Source: Streptomyces sp. CC53
Lineage (GTDB): Bacteria > Actinomycetota > Actinomycetes > Streptomycetales > Streptomycetaceae
Direction of reading: 5' to 3'
Assembly (NCBI RefSeq): GCF_001865245.1
Contig: NZ_MKXB01000207.1
Span: 1-32,925, forward strand
DNA length: 32,925 bases
Positions 8,586 to 17,225 of the stretch are shown piece after piece. How positions within the stretch are numbered: position 1 is the stretch's first letter; each line of letters starts with the position of its first letter. The position numbers and the translations under genes are program-made. The notes under the pieces are model-generated. The model searched no databases and was not told where the DNA came from. It worked only from the letters and a program-made list of their open reading frames with translations.

Positions 8586-8943
8586 CCCCGGCCTGCCCAC
8601 TTCGGGCGGGTGGCGGGCGACTGGCCCGCAGCCGACCTGACCCGCGGGCGGCGGGCCCACGGCCGACCGGCCGGAGGCCCGCGGTCGGCGCGGGTGGCCC
8701 CCGCCTGGCGGCTGGAGGACGGGGCGCCTAGTTTGGGGGCGCGGGCGGCCGACGGGCGGCGGACGGCGGGCAGACGGACAGTCGGTCGGCGGACAGACGG
8801 ACAGTCGGCGGTCGGCGAGGGAGCGGCTCCCCGGATAGTGGGGCCCACTCGTGCCGGGCGGTGGGAGCCCACTCGTGCCAGGCAGCGGGAGTCCACTCAT
8901 GAGGGGTGGTGGGCCCCTCATGCCGGCGGTCGGCGGAGATGGT
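8586..8943. repeat. Intergenic minisatellite-like repeats
   Basis: No gene is seen in this stretch. CAGACGGACAGTCGG occurs at 8771 and again at 8794. From 8838 to about 8930 a unit of about 24 bp, based on GTGGGnnCCACTCGTGCC, is repeated about four times with increasing divergence. It looks like slipped-strand expansion in noncoding DNA. No spacers of CRISPR length are present. Confidence 0.7.
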
Positions 8944-8983
8944 GACGGCCCCGGGCGCCTTGGGGAAGGTGCGCGGGGCCGTC
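8944..8983 (-). terminator. Terminator hairpin of the nitroreductase gene
   Basis: An 18-bp stem with two mismatches (GACGGCCCCG... paired with ...CGGGGCCGTC) and a 4-nt loop begins about 12 bp past the nitroreductase stop codon in its direction of transcription. Confidence 0.75.
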
Positions 8984-8995
8984 GGCTGCGGGAGG

Positions 8996-9586
8996 TCAGA
9001 TGGTGGTGACGACCTCGTCGTAGGCCAGGCGCGGCGACCGCGGGTACGCGGCGTTCTCGCCGGGCTTGCCGATGTTCACGATCATCAGCGGGGTGTGGTC
9101 GTCGTCCAGGAACGCCTTCTGGACACCCGCGAAGTCGAAGCCGGTCATCGGCCCGGCGGCGAGGCCGGCGGCGCGGACGCCGAGGATGAAGTACGCGGCC
9201 TGCAGTGCGGCGTTCATGCCGGCGGAGCCCTCACGCGCCGGACGCTCGGCGAAGAACAGGTCCTTGGCCTGCGGGAAGGCGGGGAAGAGCCTCGGCAGCT
9301 CCTCGTGGAACTCGTTGTCCGCCGCGAGGATCGCAGTCAGCGGCGCGGTCGCCGTCTTCGCCTGGTTGCCCTCCGCCATCAGCGGGACGAGGCGCTCACG
9401 GGCCTCGGCGGACCGGACCAGGGTGATGCGCAGGGGCGTCTGGTTGAACCCGGTCGGGCCGTACTTGATCAGGTCGTAGATCGCCTGGACCTGCTCCTCG
9501 GTCACCGGCTCGTCGGTGAAGGAGTGGGCGGTGTGGGCCTGGCGGAACAGGAGGTCCTGGGCGGCGGGGTCAAGGACGAGGGACAT
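8996..9586 (-). CDS. Nitroreductase-family (RutE/HadB-like) oxidoreductase
   Basis: A 196-residue flavin-dependent oxidoreductase, close in length and motif order to the malonic-semialdehyde-reductase-type (RutE/HadB) branch. Visible are the N-terminal AHTAHSFTDEPVTEEQ, the FMN-site segment KYGPTGFNQTPLRITLV near 47, a NAALQAAYFILGVRAAGL helix near 134, and GPMTGFD near 154. Members reduce aldehydes, quinones or nitro compounds with NAD(P)H; the natural substrate cannot be told from sequence. The ATG at 9586 is preceded by AAGGTG. A palindrome covers its promoter, so it is probably repressed by a dimeric regulator, but no regulator gene adjoins it in this window. The open frame upstream of 9586 is not family-like and is excluded. 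Confidence 0.9.
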   Translation of the reverse strand: MSLVLDPAAQDLLFRQAHTAHSFTDEPVTEEQVQAIYDLIKYGPTGFNQTPLRITLVRSAEARERLVPLMAEGNQAKTATAPLTAILAADNEFHEELPRLFPAFPQAKDLFFAERPAREGSAGMNAALQAAYFILGVRAAGLAAGPMTGFDFAGVQKAFLDDDHTPLMIVNIGKPGENAAYPRSPRLAYDEVVTTI

Positions 9587-9632
9587 GGGGTAACGCACCT
9601 TCCGGCAGAGCGGTGATCCAGCGGTGGCTCCA

Positions 9633-9666
9633 CCGTACGACCTTTTAGGTGAACGTTCAACTAAAC
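9633..9666 (-). promoter_or_regulatory. Promoter and operator palindrome of the nitroreductase gene
   Basis: On the minus strand TTGAAC (9661-9656) and TACGGT (9638-9633) are separated by exactly 17 bp, a textbook -35/-10 pair about 45 bp before the ATG. The -35 lies inside a 22-bp palindrome, 9645-9666, with 10 of 11 pairs matching around AACGTT. A repressor bound there would block polymerase. The size and symmetry suit a MarR- or TetR-type dimer; which one is inference. Confidence 0.7.
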
Positions 9667-9962
9667 CGTTGGTGTGACGGGTCACGGACCGAGTGACCGG
9701 TGACCTGCGGTCGCCCCCTGATCGGTGATCGGCCGGGGCGACGGCCGACGTGGTGGACGCGCGTCGTGCCGCCGCGGCAGAGGTCGGACGCCGGGTGCTG
9801 TTCCGGCAGGTCGGCGACCCGCCAGGCCCGCGGATCCCAGGCCGGCAGGCCGCGTCGACACCGGCCCGTGTGTCGTGTGCCGTCGGGCGCATGGCCTCTG
9901 TGGCGGTTCCCTCCCCGTCCGGTGGGCGTACGCACGGGGTGCCGCCCGGCCCGCCCAGCGGG
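9667..9962. other. Intergenic stretch with no recognised gene
   Basis: About 300 bp between the nitroreductase operator and the xseB terminator. No frame shows a recognisable protein or a credible ribosome site. If the palindrome at 9645 were shared with a divergent regulator gene, that gene would start here, but none is visible. Confidence 0.5.
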
Positions 9963-10014
9963 CATGCCGTCGAGGCCACCGGGTCCGGGAGGCGGCGGTG
10001 GCCTCGACGGCATG
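9963..10014 (-). terminator. Strong terminator hairpin after xseB
   Basis: ATGCCGTCGAGGCCACC at 9964-9980 is the exact reverse complement of 9997-10013, extendable by one pair to 18 bp, with a 16-nt loop. It lies about 100 bp past the xseB stop on the minus strand. No U-tract follows. Confidence 0.8.
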
Positions 10015-10111
10015 GGCGAGGTCCGCGATGCCGGAGCCGTCTCGCCCGCTCTGTCGCCCGCCCTTCGACGACTCCCGGTGACCGCCGACGCCGGTGCCCG
10101 CTACGGCCGGG

Positions 10112-10402
10112 CTACGGGGAGGACGCTCCGTGCTCGGCGGTGCCCTCTGCGTCCTCGTGCTCGGAGGCCAGCGCGGCGTCCAGCCGGGCCCGCGCGCCCT
10201 CCAGCCAGTGGCGGCACACCCGCGCGAGCTCCTCGCCCCGCTCCCAGAGCGCGAGCGACTCCTCCAGCGTGGTGCCGCCCGCCTCCAGGCGCCGCACGAC
10301 CTCGATCAGCTCGTCGCGCGCCTGCTCGTACCCCAGCGTCGTGGTCCCGGAGAGGTCGGGGGCGCCCACCCCGTCCGCCCTGTCCGTCGTGTTGGCCGTC
10401 AT
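10112..10402 (-). CDS. xseB: Exodeoxyribonuclease VII small subunit
   Basis: A 96-residue protein, normal for XseB. The core, LGYEQARDELIEVVRRLE then GGTTLEESLALWERGEELARVC and a final helix with the leucine/arginine pattern, is the two-helix hairpin that packs on XseA. Together they form exonuclease VII, which degrades single-stranded DNA to oligonucleotides from both ends and takes part in repair. The first ~20 and last ~20 residues are disordered and low-complexity. XseB is usually adjacent to or overlapping XseA. Here a 500-bp repeat-rich gap separates them, so whether they share one transcript is unclear. Confidence 0.93.
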   Translation of the reverse strand: MTANTTDRADGVGAPDLSGTTTLGYEQARDELIEVVRRLEAGGTTLEESLALWERGEELARVCRHWLEGARARLDAALASEHEDAEGTAEHGASSP

Positions 10403-10902
10403 GCCGTCCACCCTACGGGCGGGAGCCGACAACACCGCCGCGCACGCCGTGCCCCCACACGGCGCTTCCCCCTTCGCGACGCGGCGCCCCGCCTCGGCGC
10501 GGGGCAGGCGCCCGGTGCCGAGACGGTGGGAAGGCGCCCGGTGCCGAGACGGTGGGAAGGCGTCGCGGAGCCGGAGGTCCGGCGGGCGCACTCTGCCGTG
10601 CGCGACCTGGTGGCCGGCGCTTTCGTCGGGCACGGTCCCGCCGTGGGACGTTCCTTCCTGCGCAGGCCGGCGGCGGGAGCCCCACCACGCTCCGCCCCGC
10701 TGGGGCCCCGTACTGCACCGTGCTGGTGCCCCGTACTGCACCGTGCTGGTGCGCTGGTGCGCTGGTGCGCTGGTGCGCTGGTGCGGTGGTGCGCCCGCCT
10801 GGCCTGCGCCCCGCTTCCCACCGGGCTCACGCTCGCCCAAGCGTCAGTCCGCCCCGCATCCCCCCGCATCCCCTCGCGTCCGCCCGCCCCGTGTCGAACC
10901 GT
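10403..10902. repeat. Repeat-rich spacer between xseA and xseB
   Basis: No gene is seen. A 26-bp unit starting AGGCGCCCGGTGCCGAGACG is perfectly duplicated in tandem at 10506-10531 and 10532-10557. From about 10706 to 10793 two copies of CCCCGTACTGCACCGTGCTG run into five or so copies of a 9-bp GCTGGTGCG unit. Open frames across it encode only His/Arg/Ala-rich repeats. An expanded spacer inside what is normally a compact operon is unusual. Confidence 0.75.
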
Positions 10903-12285
10903 CTACGCGTCAGCCCGATCCGCGTCAGCCCGATCCGCGTCGGCCCGATCCGCGTCGGCCCGATCGGCCGCGGCCCGCTCCGCGCCCGCCTCCTCCCGCG
11001 CGGCGGGGCCTGCGTCTGCCTGCCCGCCCGACCGTGCCGCAGCGTCCCCGCCCGAGCCGTCCCCGCCCGAGCCGTCCCCCTCCACGCGGTGCACCGCGAA
11101 CTCGCCCGCCGCGACCCGGGCCCGCAGCCGCTCTCCCACCGCCACGTCCTCCGGTGCCCGCACCACCGCACCGTCCGACCGCTGCAGGACCGCGTACCCG
11201 CGCCGGAGCGTCGCCGCCGGTGACAGGGCCACCACGCGTGCGTGCGTGTGGACCAGCTCGGAATCCGCGCGGTCCAGCAGGTGCCCCAGCACCCGGCGCC
11301 CGCGCGCCAGCACCGCCTCGACCTGCGCCTCCCGCTCCTCCAGCATCCGCTGCGGGTGCTCCATCACCGGCCGGGCCAGCGCATGCGCCAACCCGCGCTC
11401 CTCGCGCTCCAGCAGTCCCCGCACGCAGCGCAGCGCCCGGTCCCGCAACTGCCGTACCCGCTGCAACTCCTCGCCCACGTCCGGGACTACCTTCTTGGCC
11501 GCGTCCGTCGGGGTGGCGGCCCGTACGTCCGCCACGAGGTCCAGAAGCGGGGAGTCCGGTTCGTGGCCGATCGCGGACACCACGGGCGTACGACAGGCCG
11601 CCACCGCCCGTACGAGCTCCTCGTCCGAGAACGGCAGCAGGTCCTCCACACTGCCGCCGCCCCGCGCCACGATGATCACGTCCACCTGCGGCAGCGCGTC
11701 CAGCTCCTGGACCGCCCGCACCACCTGCGGCACCGCGTGGACGCCCTGCACGGCCACGTTCCGCACCTCGAACCGCACGGCGGGCCAGCGGCGCCGCGCC
11801 ACCTCCAGCACGTCGCGCTCGGCCGCCGACGCCCGGCCGCACACCAACCCGATCAGCTGCGGGAGGAACGGCACCGGACGCTTCCGCTCCGCAGCGAACA
11901 ACCCCTCTGACGCCAGCGTCCGCTTCAGCCGCTCCAACCGCGCCAGCAGCTCCCCGATGCCGACCGGCCTTATCTCCGCTGCCCGCAGCGACAGCTGGCC
12001 GCGCGGCGCGTACCACTCCGGCTTCGCGTGCACGACGACCCGCGCACCCTCCGACACCACATCGGCCACCGCGTCGAACACCTGCCGGTAGCAGGTCACG
12101 CTCACGGAGATGTCGTACGACGGGTCGCGCAGCGTCAGGAACACGACCCCGGCACCGGGCCGCCGCGACAGCTGGGTGATCTGGCCCTCCACCCATACGG
12201 CCCCGAGCCGGTCGACCCACCCCCCGATGAGCCGTGACACCTCTCCGACGGGCAGGGGGGCTTCGGCAGACGTAGACAGAGGCAT
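10903..12285 (-). CDS. xseA: Exodeoxyribonuclease VII large subunit
   Basis: The catalytic subunit of exonuclease VII, 460 residues. Residues ~10-105 form the OB-fold: the VGEVSRLIGGWVDRLGAVWV region, then GAGVVFLTLRDPSYDISVSV. The catalytic domain follows, with VIIVARGGGSVEDLLPFSDE near 200, SAIGHEPDSPLLDLVADVRAATPT near 235 and a long coiled-coil region (LQRVRQLRDRALRCVRG and beyond) that binds XseB. The C-terminus after about residue 400 departs from the family: a Gly/Ser/Ala-rich linker then DRADA repeated four to five times, coded by a 15-bp DNA tandem repeat at 10905-10970. The start ATG at 12285 gives MPLSTSAEAPLPV. It is divergent from ispH. Confidence 0.95.
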   Translation of the reverse strand: MPLSTSAEAPLPVGEVSRLIGGWVDRLGAVWVEGQITQLSRRPGAGVVFLTLRDPSYDISVSVTCYRQVFDAVADVVSEGARVVVHAKPEWYAPRGQLSLRAAEIRPVGIGELLARLERLKRTLASEGLFAAERKRPVPFLPQLIGLVCGRASAAERDVLEVARRRWPAVRFEVRNVAVQGVHAVPQVVRAVQELDALPQVDVIIVARGGGSVEDLLPFSDEELVRAVAACRTPVVSAIGHEPDSPLLDLVADVRAATPTDAAKKVVPDVGEELQRVRQLRDRALRCVRGLLEREERGLAHALARPVMEHPQRMLEEREAQVEAVLARGRRVLGHLLDRADSELVHTHARVVALSPAATLRRGYAVLQRSDGAVVRAPEDVAVGERLRARVAAGEFAVHRVEGDGSGGDGSGGDAAARSGGQADAGPAAREEAGAERAAADRADADRADADRADADRADA

Positions 12286-12623
12286 AGGGCGAGCGTACGC
12301 GCCACCGCTGACACCGCCCCCGGTCACGGCCGCCGTGCAGCCACCGCCTACGGTCACGACCGCCGTGCAGCCACCGCACTCCCGTACCCCGCCCGCCCAC
12401 AACACCCTCCCGCGCATGGAGCACGTCCCGCCCACCGGGCACGTCCCGCGCACAGAGCGGGCACGTCCCGCCTTCAGCGCGGGCCCCACCCGCCCGCCCG
12501 CGCACCGGATCCGCTCGACGCGCCCACCGCAGCCCGCGCACCGCGTCGAACACTCACACGCAGCTCGTCCGGTCGGCGACCCGCCCCGCCCGGCGGCGGA
12601 TCTTCCCCCTCCGCACCCACCCT
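12286..12623. repeat. Divergent xseA-ispH spacer with direct repeats
   Basis: About 340 bp without a gene. A 27-bp block at 12321-12347 (CGGTCACGGCCGCCGTGCAG...) is repeated at 12351-12377 with one change. Three copies of GsGCACGTCCCGC occur between about 12418 and 12470. They could be regulatory sites for either gene or simply expansion products; the sequence does not decide. Confidence 0.55.
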
Positions 12624-12639
12624 TACGATGGGGGGCATG
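12624..12639 (+). promoter_or_regulatory. Leaderless-type promoter -10 (TACGAT) 7 nt before ATG of ispH
   Basis: TACGAT at 12624-12629, seven bases (all G but the last), then ATG at 12637. No separate ribosome site fits. The hexamer also overlaps an in-frame ATG at 12628, which would be upstream of transcription and is therefore rejected as a start. Confidence 0.7.
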
Positions 12640-13623
12640 ACTCCTACGCCTCCTGCCCGCCGGGTCCTCCTCGCCGCTCCCCGCGGTTACTGCGCGGGCG
12701 TGGACCGTGCCGTGATCGCCGTGGAGAAGGCGCTGGAGCAGTACGGCGCGCCCGTCTACGTCCGCCACGAGATCGTCCACAACAAGTACGTCGTGCAGAC
12801 CCTGGAGAGGAAGGGCGCGATCTTCGTCGAGCAGACCGCGGAGGTGCCGCCCGGCTCCATCGTGATGTTCTCGGCGCACGGCGTCGCGCCCACCGTCCAC
12901 GAGGAGGCCAAGGAGGGCCGCCTCGCCACGATCGACGCCACGTGCCCGCTGGTCACCAAGGTGCACAAGGAGGCCATCCGGTACGCCCAGGAGGACTTCG
13001 ACATCCTCCTGATCGGCCACGAGGGCCACGAGGAGGTCATCGGCACCTCCGGCGAGGCCCCCGACCACATCCAGCTCGTCGACGGCCCCGGCGACGTCGA
13101 GAAGGTCGAGGTCCGCGACCCGTCCAAGGTGGTCTGGCTGTCGCAGACGACGCTCTCCGTCGACGAGACGATGGAGACCGTCGACGCGCTGAAGGAGAAG
13201 TTCCCGCTCCTGGTCTCACCGCCCAGCGACGACATCTGCTACGCGACCCAGAACCGCCAGCTGGCCGTGAAGCAGATGGGCGCGGAAGCCGACCTGGTCA
13301 TCGTCGTCGGCTCCCGCAACTCGTCCAACTCCGTGCGCCTCGTCGAGGTCGCCAAGCTGGCCGGCGCCAAGGAGGCGCACCTGGTCGACTTCGCGGAGGA
13401 GATCGACGAGGCGTGGCTGGACGGCGTGGCGACGGTCGGCGTGACCTCGGGCGCGTCCGTGCCGGAGGTGCTCGTCGAAGGCGTCCTCGAGTGGCTGGCG
13501 CAGCGCGGCTTCGAGGACGTCGAGATCGTGAAGGCAGCGGAGGAGTCGATCGTCTTCTCCCTGCCGAAGGAGCTGCGCCGCGACCTGCGCGCGGAGGCCG
13601 CTTCCCTGGTGGAGCAGCAGTAG
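12637..13623 (+). CDS. ispH: 4-hydroxy-3-methylbut-2-enyl diphosphate reductase
   Basis: The last enzyme of the MEP isoprenoid pathway. It converts HMBPP to IPP and DMAPP with a 4Fe-4S cluster. The 328-residue length is typical for the actinobacterial form. The three cluster cysteines are C19 (RGYCAGVDRA), C103 (ATCPLVTKVH) and C201 (DICYATQNRQ). Other family motifs are HEIVHN near 44, FSAHGV near 78, GHEGHEEVIGT near 127 and GSRNSSNSVRLVEVA near 225. The ATG at 12637 is chosen because a -10 element ends 7 nt before it. In streptomycetes this pathway supplies all isoprenoid precursors unless a mevalonate cluster is present, so the gene should be essential. ppgK follows after 36 bp but has its own promoter-like element. 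Confidence 0.97.
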   Translation: MTPTPPARRVLLAAPRGYCAGVDRAVIAVEKALEQYGAPVYVRHEIVHNKYVVQTLERKGAIFVEQTAEVPPGSIVMFSAHGVAPTVHEEAKEGRLATIDATCPLVTKVHKEAIRYAQEDFDILLIGHEGHEEVIGTSGEAPDHIQLVDGPGDVEKVEVRDPSKVVWLSQTTLSVDETMETVDALKEKFPLLVSPPSDDICYATQNRQLAVKQMGAEADLVIVVGSRNSSNSVRLVEVAKLAGAKEAHLVDFAEEIDEAWLDGVATVGVTSGASVPEVLVEGVLEWLAQRGFEDVEIVKAAEESIVFSLPKELRRDLRAEAASLVEQQ

Positions 13624-13646
13624 CCCACGGCGGCATGTGATCCCCG

Positions 13647-13662
13647 TAACGTGGTGTCCATG
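13647..13662 (+). promoter_or_regulatory. Leaderless-type promoter -10 (TAACGT) 7 nt before ATG of ppgK
   Basis: TAACGT at 13647-13652 followed by seven bases and ATG at 13660, within the 36-bp gap after ispH. It allows ppgK to be transcribed independently of ispH and rejects the GTG at 13651 as a start. Confidence 0.6.
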
Positions 13663-14406
13663 AACGTCTTCGGAGTGGACATCGGCGGGTCAGGGATCAA
13701 GGGCGCTCCAGTGGACCTCGACCTCGGCGATCTGGCGGAGTCCCGCCACAAGGTACTGACCCCGCAGCCCGCGACGCCTTCGGACGTCGCGGGCTGCGTC
13801 GCCGAGGTCGTGGCGCACTTCGGCTGGTCAGGCCCCGTGGGGGTGACGTTCCCCGGCGTCGTGACGGGCAGGTCCACGATCCGGACCGCCGCGAACATGG
13901 ACGCGTCCTGGATCGACGTGGACGCCGCGGCACTGCTGGGCGACCGGCTGGGCGGCCTGCCGGTGACCGTGCTGAACGACGCCGACGCGGCCGGCGTGGC
14001 GGAGATGACCCACGGCGCGGGCCGGGGCCGCACGGGCACCGTCATCGTGCTCACCTTCGGTACGGGCATCGGCAGCGCCCTCTTCACCGACGGCAGGCTG
14101 GTCCCCAACACGGAGCTGGGCCACCTGGAGCTGAACAGCAAGGACGCAGAACGCCACGCCTCCACGAAGGCCAAGGAGGACAAGGACCTGAGCTGGCAGG
14201 AGTGGGCACACCGGGTCCGCAAGTACCTGGCCCACCTGGAGATGCTGTTCTCGCCGGAGCTGTTCATCGTGGGCGGCGGGGTGAGCCGCAAGGCCGAGAA
14301 GTTCCTGCCGCTGATCAAGAACGTACGGGCGGAGATCGTCCCGGCCGCCCTGCAGAACAACGCGGGCATCGTCGGCGCGGCCATGTCGGCGGCAGCAGCC
14401 CGCTGA
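13660..14406 (+). CDS. ppgK: Polyphosphate glucokinase (ROK family)
   Basis: Phosphorylates glucose at C6 using inorganic polyphosphate, and usually also ATP. The protein has 248 residues, normal for PpgK and shorter than ordinary ROK glucokinases. Motifs: phosphate-1 loop DIGGSGIKGA at 7-16, GVTFPGVV near 60, LNDADAAG near 106, phosphate-2 TFGTGIGSALF near 130, NTELGHLEL near 150 and the C-terminal FIVGGGVSRKAEKFLP near 205. It lacks the CXCGXXGC zinc motif of regulatory ROK proteins, as expected. The window has no polyphosphate kinase gene, so polyphosphate is supplied elsewhere. Identification is firm from the WQEWAHRVRKYL and ELGHLEL context. Confidence 0.95.
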   Translation: MNVFGVDIGGSGIKGAPVDLDLGDLAESRHKVLTPQPATPSDVAGCVAEVVAHFGWSGPVGVTFPGVVTGRSTIRTAANMDASWIDVDAAALLGDRLGGLPVTVLNDADAAGVAEMTHGAGRGRTGTVIVLTFGTGIGSALFTDGRLVPNTELGHLELNSKDAERHASTKAKEDKDLSWQEWAHRVRKYLAHLEMLFSPELFIVGGGVSRKAEKFLPLIKNVRAEIVPAALQNNAGIVGAAMSAAAAR

Positions 14407-14741
14407 CCACGACCCCCGCCGACCGCCCCGGCACACCACGGACCGGTCCCTGCGCCGGGGCGGCTGCCCCGGCGGCGGCGTGCCCCAGGGCCCGGGCCCG
14501 CGCCCGGCGGCACCCCCGGTACGAGACGACGCGACGGCCAGGACACTGCGCCGAAGCCACGGAGGCCACCGAAGCCACGGAGGCCACCGAAGCCACCGAG
14601 GCCACGGAGATCTCCGGAGCTACCAGAGTCGGAACCACCGGAGCCGGAGCCACCGGGGGCTCCACGGCTACGAGAGCTGCCGGAACAGGCGGAGCTCCGC
14701 GGGCTGCGGGGCGCACAGGGGCACCGGGCGCGGTCCCGTGC
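14407..14741. repeat. Intergenic 18-bp tandem repeats
   Basis: 335 bp between convergent genes. GAAGCCACGGAGGCCACC-type units of 9/18 bp are repeated about three to six times at 14552-14610, then decay to about 14690. Both strands stay open over it (Glu-Ala-Thr repeats one way, Ser-Val-Ala the other), but no start or ribosome site supports translation. I see no clear terminator stem. Confidence 0.6.
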
Positions 14742-15386
14742 TCAGCCAGGGCGCCGCTGCGCCGCCGCCCTGGCCTGCTGCCGCCGTCCCATCTGCCGCA
14801 CCTTCCGTACACATGTGAGGGACCCGGCCACCAGCGTCCCCCCGTACAGCCACCCGGCCTGCACCGCGAGCGCGGTGACGACGGCCATGGTGTGCCCGCC
14901 GATCCCGCCCTCGCCGCCCGCGATGGGCACCACCCCGACGGCGAAGGCGATGGGCACGCTGATGGGAGCGGTCACGAGGTCCGCAGCCCGCACCCAGAGC
15001 GCGGTCAGGGCACTGACCGGCAGGAAGAGCAGCCCGTACACCAGGGGCGAGCCGTCCGCGAGCAGCAGGTCCAGGCAACCGACCACCAGCATCGCGGCGG
15101 ACGCGAAGAGGCCGGCGCCGAGGCCGGTGAGCCGGGGGTTCGGCAACCGCCGCACGGCACGGACGAGGGCCGCGACCGGCGGCAGTGCCCGGCCCGCAGG
15201 ACCGGTCGGCCGGCCGGCCCCGGGGGCGGGGGAGCCGGGCCGCGGGCGGCGGGCGCCCCGCGACGGCAGGACGGGGGACGGCGGCCGAGCGGAGGGCTGC
15301 TGCGGCCGTACGGGAGGCTGCGGCCGGGCCGCCGGGGACTGCGGCCGCCGCGGGCGTCGAGGGGGACTGCTCCTTTGCTGCTCCAC
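14742..15386 (-). CDS. Small integral membrane protein (DUF6542-like)
   Basis: A 214-residue protein. Residues 1-~70 are a disordered Pro/Arg/Gln-rich cytoplasmic tail. Then follow about four hydrophobic segments: LTGLGAGLFASAAMLVVGC, PLVYGLLFLPVSALTALWV, PISVPIAFAVGVVPIAGG and an AVVTALAVQAGWLYGGTLVA stretch. A basic C-terminal tail ends the protein. The architecture and position between ppgK and ychF fit the streptomycete DUF6542 family, whose function is unknown. The start is set at GTG 15386 because TACGTT lies exactly 6 nt upstream on the minus strand, as in the other leaderless genes; the open frame continues further upstream but is non-homologous there. Confidence 0.8.
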   Translation of the reverse strand: MEQQRSSPPRRPRRPQSPAARPQPPVRPQQPSARPPSPVLPSRGARRPRPGSPAPGAGRPTGPAGRALPPVAALVRAVRRLPNPRLTGLGAGLFASAAMLVVGCLDLLLADGSPLVYGLLFLPVSALTALWVRAADLVTAPISVPIAFAVGVVPIAGGEGGIGGHTMAVVTALAVQAGWLYGGTLVAGSLTCVRKVRQMGRRQQARAAAQRRPG

Positions 15387-15398
15387 GGGGACAACGTA
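15384..15398 (-). promoter_or_regulatory. Leaderless-type promoter -10 (TACGTT) 6 nt before GTG
   Basis: On the minus strand TACGTT at 15398-15393, six bases (GTCCCC), then GTG at 15386. No ribosome site intervenes. Confidence 0.55.
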
Positions 15399-15522
15399 GG
15401 CCGGGAGAGGTCCGAAAACCGGTACGAGACACGCCTTTGGGATGAGCTTGGCGCAAAGTCCCAGGGACGCCGCCGGCGAGCGCCGGGGCCCCGCCCGTGG
15501 TACGGGGGCGGCACCGCGCCCG

Positions 15523-15563
15523 TAGACTGGGGGGTCGGCCCCGTCTCCCACCTCCCAGGAAGT
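15523..15563 (+). promoter_or_regulatory. Promoter -10 (TAGACT) and ribosome site of ychF
   Basis: TAGACT at 15523-15528 would start a transcript near 15535. CCAGGAAG at 15556-15563 then provides a ribosome site about 8 nt before GTG 15571. Unlike its neighbours, ychF thus has a short leader. Confidence 0.55.
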
Positions 15564-15570
15564 CGCCAAC

Positions 15571-16659
<1,089 letters not shown>

Positions 16660-16673
16660 TCGCATGTACAGAG

Positions 16674-16707
16674 GCGGCCTGACCTGCGAGAACGCGAGTC
16701 AGGCCGT
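16674..16707. terminator. ychF terminator hairpin
   Basis: CGGCCTGAC at 16675-16683 pairs with GTCAGGCCG at 16698-16706, 15 bp after the ychF stop. It can also terminate the convergent toxin operon, whose last codon is about 100 bp away. Confidence 0.7.
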
Positions 16708-16805
16708 CGCGCTGTCCGCAACAGTCCGCAGATCGGTTCGACCCTGAGGGGAATGCCACCCTGCGCCGGGCCCCACTGGCCGGCAACCATCAGGATGGAA
16801 TCAGC

Positions 16806-17225
16806 TCAGTGGTCGGCGCTGCCCGGGGGTACCACCCATTGGGTCGGCTGTCCGGTGACGGAGGCGATCATGTCGAAGTCGCCGTCGTAGTGGAGGACGG
16901 TCAGCCGGTGCAGTTCTGCGGTGGCGGCGATGAGCAGATCGGGGAGGGACAGAGCGCGGTGGAAGCCGGCGTTGAGCGCGTGGCGCTGGGTCTCCAGGGC
17001 GCGGGTGAAGGTGTCGTCGTCACAGGTGAGGTAGTCGAATGCGTGGAGCCAGGTGCTGATGCGCAGCGCTTCTGCGGTGGTGCGGGCGGAGTGCACCATT
17101 TCGTATTCGGTGGGCTGGCACACGGCTAGCAGGTAGCGCTCATGCAGCGGCTGGAGTGCGTCTTTTACCGGGGGTTTCGACCATCGAGCGAGGGCGGACT
17201 TGTCGATAAGGTAGCGGTCTTGCAT
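16806..17225 (-). CDS. vapC: PIN-domain toxin of a VapBC-type pair (TA1)
   Basis: A 139-residue PIN-domain protein, the usual VapC length. VapC toxins are Mg-dependent RNases cutting tRNA or rRNA. The acidic active site is visible: Asp8 in YLIDKSALAR, Glu in QPTEYEMVHSAR near 40, Asp in SLPDLLIAATAELH near 96 and the late HYDGDFDMIA near 115. Nothing suggests truncation. The start codon overlaps the antitoxin stop by one base (TGATG), the tight coupling typical of TA operons. It is the first gene beyond ychF and faces it, 146 bp from the ychF stop. Target RNA cannot be predicted. Confidence 0.92.
   Translation of the reverse strand: MQDRYLIDKSALARWSKPPVKDALQPLHERYLLAVCQPTEYEMVHSARTTAEALRISTWLHAFDYLTCDDDTFTRALETQRHALNAGFHRALSLPDLLIAATAELHRLTVLHYDGDFDMIASVTGQPTQWVVPPGSADH

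Noticed and set aside
8765..8932. Short regularly spaced repeats resembling a CRISPR array
   Set aside because: Units are tandem without unique spacers, degenerate, and no cas genes are near. The same applies to the repeats at 10506-10793, 14552-14690 and 27209-27340.
12628..12636. Upstream ATG as ispH start (adds Met-Gly-Gly)
   Set aside because: This ATG overlaps the TACGAT hexamer, so it would lie at the promoter and not in the transcript.
16660..17000. A tRNA gene as the integration target
   Set aside because: No cloverleaf-like sequence or TTCGA-containing T-arm context is seen; the repeated sequence is the coding end of ychF.
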